This document shows, piece after piece, positions 8,060 through 17,299 of a stretch of DNA of 64,000 nt. This DNA is from Planctomycetota bacterium. Its GTDB lineage: Bacteria > Planctomycetota > Phycisphaerae > Sedimentisphaerales > Anaerobacaceae. A program made the position numbers and the translations under genes. Below the pieces are notes generated by a model. That model was not told the DNA's origin and searched no databases. It saw only the letters and a program-made list of their open reading frames with translations. The stretch is from NCBI GenBank assembly GCA_019456255.1, contig VRUG01000017.1, positions 1 to 64,000 on the forward strand, given 5' to 3'. Within the stretch, counting starts at the first letter, position 1. Every line of letters begins with the position of its first letter.

Positions 8060-8659
8060 TCAGGCTCCCAAGGACAGGGTGTCCATATCTTTTTGTATGA
8101 ACACTCCTGTCAGTTGAGCTAATTTCTTATAAAAATCTGTCTTGGCATGTTTCTGCACATTTTCAACAAATGCCGGCAGCCATCTGGCCAAATGGGTTTG
8201 CAAAAAACTTTTTTGTTTATCGATACAAGACTGGATTGTTTCGGAGTCTGCATCTTTAGTTGCTTCAAGCTGCTTAACGATAAGACAATAGATAAACTCC
8301 AGTTCCATTGCGATATGGTCCGGAGCGTCACTTATTACGATGTCGAGTCCTTCTTTTTCATACCAGTCATTAACATCAATAGTAGATTCGCCCATAAGCT
8401 GACCATCTTCGAGATAGACAGAACCATATGGAGGTGCAAGAAGTTTGAAAGGCCCGACAAATAATTGAGTAAAGTCGACTTTCAAGGTTTCCAGTTCAAG
8501 CTCGGCTCCGATGCAAGCCTCCAGCTCAGAAAAAAACTGGTTGCTATTAGCAACTTCGGCGACCTTCTGCTTGAAATCTTCTTCAGGCAGATAGTAGCAC
8601 TCAGAGAGAAACTTATAACTATCCGCTCTTTGGCAAATGCTGGCTAAAACGTCTTCCAT
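8060..8659 (-). CDS. TorD/DmsD-family molybdoenzyme chaperone
   Basis: A 199-residue cytoplasmic helical protein of the TorD family. These chaperones bind the Tat signal and apo-form of one particular molybdoenzyme until the cofactor is inserted. The conserved core is visible: FTQLFVGPFKLLAPPYGSVYLE around residues 63-85 and DAPDHIAMELEFIYCL around 111-126. It starts four bases after the stop of the catalytic subunit gene, so it is almost certainly that enzyme's dedicated partner (an ArrD-, PsrD- or TtrD-like role). Length is normal for the family. Confidence 0.88.
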   Translation of the reverse strand: MEDVLASICQRADSYKFLSECYYLPEEDFKQKVAEVANSNQFFSELEACIGAELELETLKVDFTQLFVGPFKLLAPPYGSVYLEDGQLMGESTIDVNDWYEKEGLDIVISDAPDHIAMELEFIYCLIVKQLEATKDADSETIQSCIDKQKSFLQTHLARWLPAFVENVQKHAKTDFYKKLAQLTGVFIQKDMDTLSLGA

Positions 8660-8663
8660 TTGG

Positions 8664-11207
8664 TTAGACCTTCACGACTTTCACTCGGGTAACTGCATAA
8701 AATGCTGTAGAGCCGCTCAATCGGTCATAATCAGCAGGAATTATTTCATTGTTGCTTCCGCCTCTGGCTACTTTGCCGTATTCTTTAGCTGCAACTCTGC
8801 CATATGCCCAGTGTCCCTGACCATAGCATTTCGCGACTGTCCCGGGTCTAACGCCTTCCCAAAGTTTTGCGTGACATTCAAGCTGGCCTGTCTTGGAGAT
8901 TAATTTAATATTGTCGCCATCTTTGATACCAAGTTTTTTGGCATCAATTGGATTAAGTTTTGCTACATCGTCCCATGCTACATCGCCTGGGTCGAGGTCC
9001 TTAAATTCCTGATACCACGGGCAGTTTGCCGAACGTCCTTCACGGTTAAGTCTGGACTTGTAGTCAACGTGTATGAATGGGAATTCCTTTTCGCTGCCCC
9101 ACAGATATGGTTCTTCATAATGTGGTACGAAGGCCTGTTCGCCTCTTGCCTGATAGTTACATGTTTCAAGAATATCGTCGACAGTCGTCTTATACTTTTC
9201 GGCATGCGCGGCAAGAGCGGCTTTTAGTGTTTCACTATAGAATTCGAATTTGTGTGTCTTGGTTTTCATCTTGCCCCATCGTTTTCTGTATGGGTATGAA
9301 CTGGAATTCCAGACACCGACTTTTTTGAATTCTTCCCAACCGCTAAATTTGTCTCCGCCCTTATGAGCAGCTGGGTCCCAAAGATTATGAGTAGCATATT
9401 TCAGCGAGTAAAGAGCAAACTCTTTCTCGGTCGTTGCCGATTTACCGGTCTCCGGATCCTTATATTCGCGGTAGTGTCTTTGAAGATTATCAAAACCCTT
9501 CTCTGCGAGCTTTTCAGCAAGGAGCCACGGTATTTCAGTCTCGTCGATGTGGACATCCCAAACCGGCTTGATAACAGGTTCTAATAGTGTGACATGGCGA
9601 TGGCCATTACCCATAGACTTGACATAGCCCCACTTCTCAAACATATGGTGCACCGATGGCAGTACGATGTCTGCGAAATGCGTGAACTCCGATGCATTCG
9701 TAGTGATATGTACGAGGAAAGGTATTTTGGTCAATGCTCTTTCCCATCTTTCGGTCTGCGGGCATGAGAAAGTAAAGTTGTTCATGTAAGCGATAGCAAC
9801 CTTGATCTCATTGGGGTCCTCATTCAAAATACCCTCGGCGGCGTTGTTCGTAATGACAGCACTTCCGGGTTTACCTTTTTTCAAAGCAGGGAACTCTTTT
9901 CTCCCGCGATGGTCAATCTTTTTATGCTTCTTTCCCTTCTTTGCAATGTCATCCATAAAATCATCAGGTTTAGGGAAACTTACAGTGTATTCTTTATTAC
10001 CTGCCAGCGTTCCGCCGACATTATCCACCGAACCGACCAGTCCATTGAGAGCATGTGCAGCCATCGAACTATATCCACCTCTGACCTGCATAGCCGGTCC
10101 GCCTCCAACCCAGCAGATAGCACGAGGCGCTGCTTTGCCAAAATCCGTAGCAACTTGCACGATTTGTTTTACCGGCAGTCCTGCTTTTTCTGCAGCCCAT
10201 TCAGGGGTCTTGTCTTTGAGTTCAATATTCCACCATTTTACTAAGCCGCTCGTGTACTTTTCCGTAAAGTCTTCTTCATTTACCGTTTGCCCCGGGATGA
10301 ATTTGTTGACACCGTCATTGAAGTCACCAACGAACTCTTTGTGCCACAATCCTTCAGTAAGAAGAATATGTGCCATACCGACGGCAAGTGCGCCATCCTG
10401 GCCCGGTTTAATGGGCATCCACTCTCCTGCTTTGGCTGCAGAAGCGGAGAACCTCGGGTCTACAACGGCCACTTGGGTATGATCGAGGACATCGCCCCAG
10501 GCACTGAGATAGTATGATACTTGTCTGTTGGCTGAAAGCGGGTCGGCACCCCAGAGAATAATATATCGAGTATTAAGCACATCGTATTGTCTGTAACTCC
10601 ACAGCCCTTCAGTATAGTATGGGCCAAACTTTTCGGCTTCGGCACAAATGGCACTATGCGAAATATTGTTAGGTGAGCCGATTATCTTGGTCATGCGGTC
10701 ATAAAGAACATCACGCATATAAGAATAACGTCCTCTCATAAGCATATATTTGTGGGTCTCTTTATTCTTGCGCAACTCCAGAATCTTGTCAGCTATTGTA
10801 TCGAGCGCCTCATCCCAGGTAATCGGAACAAACTTCGGGTCCTCATTTCTACCCTTTTTAGGATTCGTACGCTTCATGGGTGTCTTAGTTCTATCGGGGT
10901 CATAAACCTGCTGTAAACTCATATGGCAGCGAGAACAGCAGTTTCCACGATTGACCTTTGAATTAGGATTGCCCCTAACTTTAATTGCCCGTCCGTCAAC
11001 AACGTAGACCTGTACCGAACACCATGAAGTACATCCCTGACAGGTTGTAGATTTCCATTGGCCTGGTTCTTTAGGCTTGGATCCGGTAGTCTGGGCAAAG
11101 GCCTTCAACGTCGGTTGGAAGACTGTGCTAAGTGCAGCAACAGCTGCCGTTGCCGTCGCGGCTTTTAAAAAGCTTTTACGAGTAATTTTGTTATCGTGTT
11201 CTTTCAT
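8664..11207 (-). CDS. Arr/Psr-clade molybdopterin oxidoreductase, catalytic subunit
   Basis: This 847-residue periplasmic enzyme belongs to the DMSO-reductase family, in the group with arsenate (ArrA), selenite and polysulfide/thiosulfate reductases. A Tat signal (ITRKSFLKAA) comes first. A [4Fe-4S] site follows (Cys56, Cys59, Cys63 and Cys90 or 91), then RGRY at 158-161 and SHSAICAEAEKFGP, whose Cys188 should ligate molybdenum. Bis-MGD-binding motifs (WGADPLSANRQ, DPRFSA, KPGQDGA) and a C-terminal molybdopterin dinucleotide domain complete it. RGRY and the surrounding sequence look to me most like ArrA, but no arsenic-resistance genes are near, so the acceptor could equally be a sulfur or selenium oxyanion. 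It is expressed after the ferredoxin and anchor genes. Confidence 0.87.
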   Translation of the reverse strand: MKEHDNKITRKSFLKAATATAAVAALSTVFQPTLKAFAQTTGSKPKEPGQWKSTTCQGCTSWCSVQVYVVDGRAIKVRGNPNSKVNRGNCCSRCHMSLQQVYDPDRTKTPMKRTNPKKGRNEDPKFVPITWDEALDTIADKILELRKNKETHKYMLMRGRYSYMRDVLYDRMTKIIGSPNNISHSAICAEAEKFGPYYTEGLWSYRQYDVLNTRYIILWGADPLSANRQVSYYLSAWGDVLDHTQVAVVDPRFSASAAKAGEWMPIKPGQDGALAVGMAHILLTEGLWHKEFVGDFNDGVNKFIPGQTVNEEDFTEKYTSGLVKWWNIELKDKTPEWAAEKAGLPVKQIVQVATDFGKAAPRAICWVGGGPAMQVRGGYSSMAAHALNGLVGSVDNVGGTLAGNKEYTVSFPKPDDFMDDIAKKGKKHKKIDHRGRKEFPALKKGKPGSAVITNNAAEGILNEDPNEIKVAIAYMNNFTFSCPQTERWERALTKIPFLVHITTNASEFTHFADIVLPSVHHMFEKWGYVKSMGNGHRHVTLLEPVIKPVWDVHIDETEIPWLLAEKLAEKGFDNLQRHYREYKDPETGKSATTEKEFALYSLKYATHNLWDPAAHKGGDKFSGWEEFKKVGVWNSSSYPYRKRWGKMKTKTHKFEFYSETLKAALAAHAEKYKTTVDDILETCNYQARGEQAFVPHYEEPYLWGSEKEFPFIHVDYKSRLNREGRSANCPWYQEFKDLDPGDVAWDDVAKLNPIDAKKLGIKDGDNIKLISKTGQLECHAKLWEGVRPGTVAKCYGQGHWAYGRVAAKEYGKVARGGSNNEIIPADYDRLSGSTAFYAVTRVKVVKV

Positions 11208-11264
11208 TCTGAAAACCCTTCTTTCTGCGCTGAATTAGATTTCATCGCGGTTATCATAAAAGTT

Positions 11265-12134
11265 TTATACCGTCCCCTTAGTGCTTTTGGTGGCACTGGG
11301 ATTGAATTCTCTCACGTAAAAGACTTTGGGTTCTGTTCCGAGATGTTCTTTCAGTCTCCTTGGGCTGTATTTTACCAATAACTTGCTGATATGGCTGTCA
11401 GGGTCGTTCAGGTCGCCCATTATTCTGGCGTTGCAGGGACAAGAGATGACACAGTGAGGAAGCAGGCCCTTGGTGACACGGTGGTCACATAATGTGCATT
11501 TCTCGACAATACCTTTATAATGCAATCCTGAACCCTCTCTAAATTCCTCTCGTGCGGGATTGTAGTTAGGAATCACATTGCCCTTGACTTTCTCGGTCAT
11601 TTCTTTTGGCGAAGATGTACAGCCTTTAATTAAGGCATCATCGCTTCTCCAATGAGGATGCGTTTCTTGAATATGAATAGAGATAACACCATAGGGACAC
11701 ATAGCTATGCAGGTTCTGCAACCGATGCACTTTTCAGGGGAATGCATAGTAATATCGCCATATCCTTTGTGCATAGCTTTAGTTGGGCAACCCTTTACGC
11801 ATGGAGCGTTCTCGCAGTGATTACACAGCGTTGGGAGGGATTTGAACCCAACGTTTGGGAACTTACCCACGGTAGTGGTTTCAACTTTTGCCCATCTATT
11901 TCCCCGCTGGACATTGTTTTCACTCTTACAGGAAATGGCACATCCCCCGCATCCGGTACAATGCTGTAAATCTATTACCATTGCCAATCTTTTACCTTTC
12001 GATTTGTTCTTTGCCGAAACAGTCGTAGCTCCTGCCAGAACCGCTACTCCTGCCCCTCCTGCTTTGAGCAAGTTCCTTCTTGATATCTTTTTTTCTGATA
12101 ATTGTGTTTTATTTTTATGTTCCAAAGATTCCAT
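11265..12134 (-). CDS. Four-cluster ferredoxin subunit of the molybdoenzyme (PsrB/ArrB-like)
   Basis: A 289-residue electron-transfer subunit carrying four [4Fe-4S] clusters. Cysteine groups are seen at CTGCGGCAISC, CNHCENAPCVKGC, CIGCRTCIAMC and CTLC...CVISC, the classic DmsB/PsrB arrangement. Unusually for several relatives it has its own Tat signal (SRRNLLKAGGAGVAVLAG), which shows that it is exported, either alone or with the catalytic subunit. It passes electrons from the NrfD anchor to the molybdenum subunit. The AAGGAG ribosome site stands upstream of the ATG, and the gene starts 20 bases after the anchor gene. Confidence 0.9.
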   Translation of the reverse strand: MESLEHKNKTQLSEKKISRRNLLKAGGAGVAVLAGATTVSAKNKSKGKRLAMVIDLQHCTGCGGCAISCKSENNVQRGNRWAKVETTTVGKFPNVGFKSLPTLCNHCENAPCVKGCPTKAMHKGYGDITMHSPEKCIGCRTCIAMCPYGVISIHIQETHPHWRSDDALIKGCTSSPKEMTEKVKGNVIPNYNPAREEFREGSGLHYKGIVEKCTLCDHRVTKGLLPHCVISCPCNARIMGDLNDPDSHISKLLVKYSPRRLKEHLGTEPKVFYVREFNPSATKSTKGTV

Positions 12135-12154
12135 TGGCTATCTCCTTTTAGTAG

Positions 12155-13003
12155 CTAGATTAGCTGGCCACCAACTACCACCATATAACGCATAGTGTAT
12201 ATTCCGATTAATATTAATATCGAAGCAAGAGCGTGCAAAAAGACGCTTCGTTTTGATCCCAGCAGTATTATCGCCGGCACAATTGCCCCGAGGATGACCT
12301 CTACTCCCAGGAAAAGAACGCCTATCTCGCCTGAGAAGAGGGACTTAGCAACAGCGATGGATTCGGTACCTCCGTTAAAGAGCATCAGCACTTCCGTAAG
12401 GACCAGGCCTATTTCAATTATTACCAACCATGCGACAAGTCTGCCAAGTCTTACGAGAAGACCCATATTTTTGGCAGTTGCCGAAAACAACATCACAACT
12501 GCAATGCCGGAAATGATCGATCCATTGACAAACAATACTGGCAATAACGTAGAGTGCCAGAGCAGTTTGTCAGGAGCCCGAGCTATATGAACAGCCGTAT
12601 ACAGTGCGGTAAACAGAGCAAAGAATAATCCCACACAGCCAAATAGCTTTGCAGTTTTCTCCTTGCCCATGAACAAAAGAGCGGTGTAGATAAAATTCAG
12701 CAAACCGAAGATGTTTAGAAGCCACACTCCCCATGAAAGCATGCTTTGTGGATTAAAAGCGGTAAAAACCCGCCATGCTCTTAATGGGTTGCCAAGATGA
12801 ATGAGCAGCATGAACATTCCTATCCCTAACGCAAGCAGTGATAAAATCGCGCCCGTTTTGGCCAGTGGTTTAAATTCCTGTTTCCAGCGGTAGTTTGCCA
12901 TTACAGAAAACATAAATGCTCCTGCACTAACGCCGCCAAAAAAGAAATACATTACGATCATCCAATCATAGGCTAAATGCACAGCCGTTCCTTGTTCGGA
13001 CAT
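12155..13003 (-). CDS. NrfD/PsrC-family membrane anchor, quinol oxidase subunit
   Basis: A 282-residue membrane protein with about eight hydrophobic helices. It matches NrfD/PsrC proteins, which take electrons from menaquinol in the inner membrane and hand them to the periplasmic ferredoxin subunit. The N-terminal YDWMIVMYFFFGGVSAGAFM and LLIHLGNPLRAWRVF segments are typical. As first gene of the four-gene operon (anchor, ferredoxin, catalytic, chaperone) it shows that the complex is quinol-linked rather than soluble. An AAAGGAGC ribosome site precedes the ATG. Confidence 0.9.
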   Translation of the reverse strand: MSEQGTAVHLAYDWMIVMYFFFGGVSAGAFMFSVMANYRWKQEFKPLAKTGAILSLLALGIGMFMLLIHLGNPLRAWRVFTAFNPQSMLSWGVWLLNIFGLLNFIYTALLFMGKEKTAKLFGCVGLFFALFTALYTAVHIARAPDKLLWHSTLLPVLFVNGSIISGIAVVMLFSATAKNMGLLVRLGRLVAWLVIIEIGLVLTEVLMLFNGGTESIAVAKSLFSGEIGVLFLGVEVILGAIVPAIILLGSKRSVFLHALASILILIGIYTMRYMVVVGGQLI

Positions 13004-13523
13004 TTAGAGCTCCTTTCGAATTGATATTACAATAAATTGATATTTTTTAATTACAGACACTAACCAACATCTCCTACCTAAATAGTAGAATTAAGTATAT
13101 TTACTTATTTATAAGAATTAAGCTACTTATCGACAAAGTGCAAGGGAAAAAAACACTAAAAAACCAAAAAAAACAAGATTTACCTACTTTCATAGTCCCA
13201 AGCTGCACTCTTTTATCGGACATCACAATTATCTCATAGACATGCTACCTATTTTACCAACCCGAAAGGGTCAATAGTTACCCAAATTAACATCCCCGCC
13301 AAGTCGGAATCCCGCTTAACTTCATAGCATATTTCAAATAAGGATTGCCCCCCCCCCCAGACAAAACAAAAAGTCTTGCCGACAGACACCGAACACCTGC
13401 TCATTAAAGAACCGAATATCGCAAGCGTACTCTTTGGCTCGCCGAGACTATCAATTCATGATACTCACTAAGCCTTGACAAAATCTATAACAACTTGTTA
13501 TATTATAGAAATTAGATTTTGAA
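13004..13523. other. Gene-free spacer upstream of tRNA-Arg and the molybdoenzyme operon
   Basis: No coding region is visible. The left third is very AT-rich and should contain the minus-strand promoter of the molybdoenzyme operon, though I cannot single out boxes with confidence. A run of ten or so Cs lies near 13350. The right end carries the tRNA promoter listed separately. Confidence 0.5.
13475..13504 (+). promoter_or_regulatory. Sigma-70 promoter of tRNA-Arg(TCG)
   Basis: A perfect TTGACA (13475-13480) is followed after 18 bases by TATATT (13499-13504). The tRNA begins 20 bases downstream, a normal distance for a stable RNA promoter. Confidence 0.7.
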
Positions 13524-13597
13524 GCGCCCGTAGCTCAATTGGATAGAGTCGCGGACTTCGAATCCGAAGGTTGGAGGTTCGAGTCCTCCCGGGCGCG
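13524..13597 (+). tRNA. tRNA-Arg (anticodon TCG)
   Basis: A 74-base cloverleaf: acceptor arms GCGCCCG and CGGGCGC with discriminator G, D arm with loop AATTGGATA, anticodon loop CTTCGAA (anticodon TCG, reading CGA arginine codons), and T arm GGAGG-TTCGAGT-CCTCC. The top pair of the anticodon stem is a G-A mismatch; everything else pairs normally. CCA is not encoded. The 3' end lies five bases from the end of the converging histidine kinase gene. Confidence 0.93.
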
Positions 13598-13602
13598 TTC
13601 AA

Positions 13603-14970
13603 TTATTCTTCCGAAAGTCTCTGCACCCTGCTGTCAAAACTAACCCCCTTGGCAAAGGTAAACCAAAGCCTCGTACCCTCACCCTCCTGGCTCTCGACAC
13701 CTATCTCGCCACCGTGATGGTCAACTATCTGCTTTGCTATCGACAAGCCCAGCCCGGTACCGTCTTTTTCAATCTTGCGAGCGTTGCTGCATCGATAAAA
13801 TTCATCAAACACCTTATCAATCTCATCTTTGGGAATCCCGATACCAGTATCTATAATCTCCACCAGCACTGAATGGTCGGTACTCTTGGCATTTATCCTG
13901 ACTTCTCCATTCTCAGGGGTATACTTAATACCGTTAAGCAGCAAATTCATAATCATCTCCTCTATGGAAAACTGGCTGCCGTATACCTTGCCTATTGAAG
14001 CCTCAATGTTAACGTCCAGTCGTATCTGCTTCTCTTCCGCACGATTACTAACCGAAGCTAACGCACTTTCAATTGTTTTATCAAGAAAGAAAAAATCCAT
14101 CTCCAACTTGTCACTTAGCCGCATCCGAGTGAGTTTCAACAGCGTCCGTACAAACTCGGTCAGCTTCCTCGTACGATTATGCGCACGATTAACAAAGTCC
14201 GACTGCTTCTCGTTAAGCGGCCCTACCAGCTTGTTTACCACTACATCAAGACAACTCTGGATCGCTGCCAAATGCCCCTTAATGTCATGAGTCACACGCA
14301 AAACGTACTCATCTTTTATACGGTCCTTCTCAAGAAGCTGCTTATTAGCCTCTATGTGCGCCTGCTCGGCGCGTTTAAGCCTGGTCGCAATATAACTCGC
14401 CATATATATCACAAGGTACATAGCCGTTGAAAATGCTAAAAACGTACCAAGAACAAAGAAACCCTCCTTATAAAGACAATGAGGTACAAAGCCGAGAAGA
14501 CAATAATGCGGGATTAAATCTGTATATTCAAGCAATAGCAGGGAACCAAAAAGAAATATTGCCAGACTCCCTTGAAAATAACTCGCGCGAACCGATAACA
14601 GAATACTTGAGATTATCATGTGAAATATGAAATAAAATATAAATGGATTTTCTATCCCGCCGGAAAAATGTAACACAAAGGTCAATATCAATAAATCTAT
14701 GGATATTTGAAAATTGATTATCTTTTTGACTGTATTATAAGGAACTTCACGATTGACGCGGCTCACGTTATTTAACAGCATCAACGTTATTGCATTATAC
14801 AACGCAAGCAAAAACGCGATGCAGTACAATGCGGAATCCTGAATATCCATCCCCCAAATGGTGCTGCTGAAATAGGTACCAACAGCTACTGATACCGTAG
14901 CTATCCAACGAAGTCTGATTAACCAGTATGCCCGTTGTACGAGACGGGTGTTTATCGACACTGGCTTCAT
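13603..14970 (-). CDS. Membrane sensor histidine kinase
   Basis: A 455-residue sensor kinase. About six hydrophobic helices in residues 15-195 form a membrane input domain without a large periplasmic part, so it may sense something inside or at the membrane. The HisKA segment contains the phospho-accepting His228 in RVTHDIKGHLAAI. The HATPase domain shows the N box (NLLLNGIKYTPENG), the G1 box (IDTGIGIP), F box and G2 box (DGTGLGLSIAKQI). Its start is one base from the stop of the response regulator gene, which makes them a cognate pair. It closes the operon that contains the prenyl and radical SAM genes. Confidence 0.92.
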   Translation of the reverse strand: MKPVSINTRLVQRAYWLIRLRWIATVSVAVGTYFSSTIWGMDIQDSALYCIAFLLALYNAITLMLLNNVSRVNREVPYNTVKKIINFQISIDLLILTFVLHFSGGIENPFIFYFIFHMIISSILLSVRASYFQGSLAIFLFGSLLLLEYTDLIPHYCLLGFVPHCLYKEGFFVLGTFLAFSTAMYLVIYMASYIATRLKRAEQAHIEANKQLLEKDRIKDEYVLRVTHDIKGHLAAIQSCLDVVVNKLVGPLNEKQSDFVNRAHNRTRKLTEFVRTLLKLTRMRLSDKLEMDFFFLDKTIESALASVSNRAEEKQIRLDVNIEASIGKVYGSQFSIEEMIMNLLLNGIKYTPENGEVRINAKSTDHSVLVEIIDTGIGIPKDEIDKVFDEFYRCSNARKIEKDGTGLGLSIAKQIVDHHGGEIGVESQEGEGTRLWFTFAKGVSFDSRVQRLSEE

Positions 14971-14971
14971 G

Positions 14972-15370
14972 TCAAGTCTTCTTAGGCAAAAGCTTATCTA
15001 CTTCAGCTAACAACAATTCCATATCTACTGGTTTGTCAAGAAAACCATCAACCGGAAGCCACGTCGGGTCGCCTGCCGTCGACTTAAAGTTGATTCCAGT
15101 CTTGTCCTTAACCCCTGTCAACATTAATATTGGGATGTCCTTATAAGCCGCATCTTTCTTCAACTCGCGGGCCATTTCAAATCCATCCTGCCACGTCGAC
15201 ATCATCACGTCCAATATTATCAAATCAGGATTCTCGGATTTGATTTTGGACATCCCCTCTTCTTTTTCGCTGGCCGTCACTACCGTATAATCTTGACTTT
15301 CCAACATTGTCTGCAACGCACAGGTAATGTCTGCATCATCATCTACTATCAATATCTTGCCATTTCCCAT
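14972..15370 (-). CDS. Single-domain response regulator (CheY-like)
   Basis: A 132-residue receiver domain with no output domain. The acidic pocket (VDDDAD, residues 9-14), the phospho-acceptor Asp54 in LIILDVMM, the switch Thr in MLTGVKD and the Lys in LDKPVD are all present. It starts three bases after the prenyl synthase gene and is directly followed by the membrane kinase. With no DNA-binding domain it must act through protein contacts or pass phosphate on, so the pair need not control transcription of this operon. Confidence 0.9.
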   Translation of the reverse strand: MGNGKILIVDDDADITCALQTMLESQDYTVVTASEKEEGMSKIKSENPDLIILDVMMSTWQDGFEMARELKKDAAYKDIPILMLTGVKDKTGINFKSTAGDPTWLPVDGFLDKPVDMELLLAEVDKLLPKKT

Positions 15371-15373
15371 TTC

Positions 15374-16381
15374 TCACCTCACCAAATCAAAAAAAGTTCT
15401 CTTCGTGATAAACTCCGCTAATTCATTCAAGCTCCTCTTATAAGCCGAATCCGTGAGACCTACAAGCCTATTTTTCGCCTCCCCGATATAAAATGACACC
15501 GTCTCATAGGTCAAATCCGCCGCTTTGGAATTAAGAAACAACTCCCTTATCTTACCAAGCCCCGCCCCGTCAACCGTCCCGCCAAGAATACGCTTCAATT
15601 CAGCGCACTGCGATTCGCTGGCAACTTCCATTAACGTTAATAGAGGCAGTGTTATGTCGCCTGCCATTACGTCCTGGCCAGGCTGCTTACCAAGTGACTT
15701 CTCCTTGCTTATTATATCTTCGCAGTCATCTATTAGCTGAAACGCTATTCCAAAATTAAGACCATACTCTTTCAATGCCTCACCATTCTCACTACCAGGA
15801 TTAGCTATGATCGTACCTGCGTGACATGATGCCGCAAAAAGTGACGCTGTTTTCTTCTTGATCACAACGATATAATCTTCTTTAGATAAATTGAAATTAT
15901 GACGCTCAAAAACATGTGTCAACTCACCATCGCACATCGCGTGAACAGCCTCACTCATACACGAAAATAAATCCGAATTCCGACATTCCGCGATTAACTC
16001 AAACGCTTTTGAATAAATATAATCGCCAACTGCGATAGATATGTTGTTGCCCCAACGGGCATTGATACTAGGCTTACTGTGACGCATCGTTGCTTCGTCA
16101 AGTACATCATCGTGAATTAAAGATGCCATGTGGACCAATTCAACTGCCGTCGCTATCTTGATAAGAACGTCACTATCACAAACGTCACCATTGCCCGCAG
16201 ACACCGCCTTGCCGCAAAGAATTACAAGAGCAGGACGAGCACGCTTGCCGGGTGATTGCAACAGAAAATCACCTATCTCAAGAATCGACCGATTACTCGA
16301 CTCTTTGATAGAAGAGGTCAATGCCGATTCCATCTCTTCCATCTCTGCTGCTATAGGCTGATAAATCTCGCGTAACTCCAT
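15374..16381 (-). CDS. Trans-polyprenyl diphosphate synthase
   Basis: This 335-residue enzyme builds the long isoprenoid tail of respiratory quinones by adding isopentenyl units. The two metal-binding aspartate motifs are DDVLD (91-95) in LIHDDVLDEATMRH and DDCED in FQLIDDCEDII near residue 215. GKRARP near 45-50 binds the substrate diphosphate. It lies five bases after the UbiA gene, and this pairing is what would be expected for quinone tail synthesis and attachment. Chain length cannot be read from the sequence. Confidence 0.92.
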   Translation of the reverse strand: MELREIYQPIAAEMEEMESALTSSIKESSNRSILEIGDFLLQSPGKRARPALVILCGKAVSAGNGDVCDSDVLIKIATAVELVHMASLIHDDVLDEATMRHSKPSINARWGNNISIAVGDYIYSKAFELIAECRNSDLFSCMSEAVHAMCDGELTHVFERHNFNLSKEDYIVVIKKKTASLFAASCHAGTIIANPGSENGEALKEYGLNFGIAFQLIDDCEDIISKEKSLGKQPGQDVMAGDITLPLLTLMEVASESQCAELKRILGGTVDGAGLGKIRELFLNSKAADLTYETVSFYIGEAKNRLVGLTDSAYKRSLNELAEFITKRTFFDLVR

Positions 16382-16386
16382 TTAGT

Positions 16387-17268
16387 CTAATCCCACAAAA
16401 AACCGCTGCCTAATGAAAATGCTATCACTACATGACTCAATACCATCGTGTTAACCGCCAGACGAAACGCCTTCGGGTCATCATAGTCCTTTTCGATAAT
16501 TCGTAAACTCTTTAATATCCACGGAACAAGAATCATAGCAAATATTGATGAAAATGGAATAGCTTGAACTATTACCCCAATCACCAAAAGTAAAAATACC
16601 ACACCCAAGCTCAACTTAAACAATACAATCGCCTTTACTTTCCCAAGACGAACAACAAGATTACGTTTGCCGACCAGGCGGTCCTGATAGTAATCCGGTA
16701 TCTCATTGAGAATCGCAAGGCTAAATATCGACAACCCGCTTATCAATGAAACAAATACAGGCACTATCGATATGCTTTTAGTCTGAATATAATAGCTGCC
16801 CAATAACATAAACGGGCCGTAACAAAGAGCTATCACCGTCTCTCCAAATCCGCGATACGCCCATCGAATCGGAGGACCTACATAAAAATATGCACCCATA
16901 AAACCGACAAATGAAAATGCCATGACCAGCCACCCCGTCGTATACGTTAGATAAAGTCCTATCAAAAACGCTGCGAATACCGCAGATATCCCAAACGCAA
17001 AGAAACTCTTAGGAATGTTTACCTCTTCCAATGAAAAAATACGGTCCCCGCCTTCCTTGGCATCGAAATACTCATTAAAAAACTCGACCGCAATGAGAAT
17101 GAAAAGTATCCCCGTAAAACCTACCCAAAACTGAATCCAATTCAGGGCCCCATGCAATCCAAATGCGATAGCCTGACCTAAAAAAAAAGGCAGAAGACCA
17201 GCGAAAAGAAAGAACCGATATCGTATCAGCCTTATTAAATTAAAGGGTTTTGCAAAACTATACCACAT
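16387..17268 (-). CDS. UbiA-family prenyltransferase
   Basis: A 293-residue membrane protein with about eight helices. UbiA enzymes join a polyprenyl chain to an aromatic ring; MenA- and MqnP-type members act in menaquinone synthesis. The first aspartate motif reads NEYFDAKEGGD (about 66-76) and the second NEIPDYYQDRLVGKRNLVVRLG (near 190). No other menaquinone genes are adjacent. It sits 31 bases after the radical SAM gene and five bases before the polyprenyl synthase, so its aromatic substrate could be a menaquinone precursor or, less conventionally, something made by the radical SAM system. Confidence 0.88.
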   Translation of the reverse strand: MWYSFAKPFNLIRLIRYRFFLFAGLLPFFLGQAIAFGLHGALNWIQFWVGFTGILFILIAVEFFNEYFDAKEGGDRIFSLEEVNIPKSFFAFGISAVFAAFLIGLYLTYTTGWLVMAFSFVGFMGAYFYVGPPIRWAYRGFGETVIALCYGPFMLLGSYYIQTKSISIVPVFVSLISGLSIFSLAILNEIPDYYQDRLVGKRNLVVRLGKVKAIVLFKLSLGVVFLLLVIGVIVQAIPFSSIFAMILVPWILKSLRIIEKDYDDPKAFRLAVNTMVLSHVVIAFSLGSGFLWD

Positions 17269-17299
17269 ATTTAAAGGATATTCTCAAAACCAGTACAGG

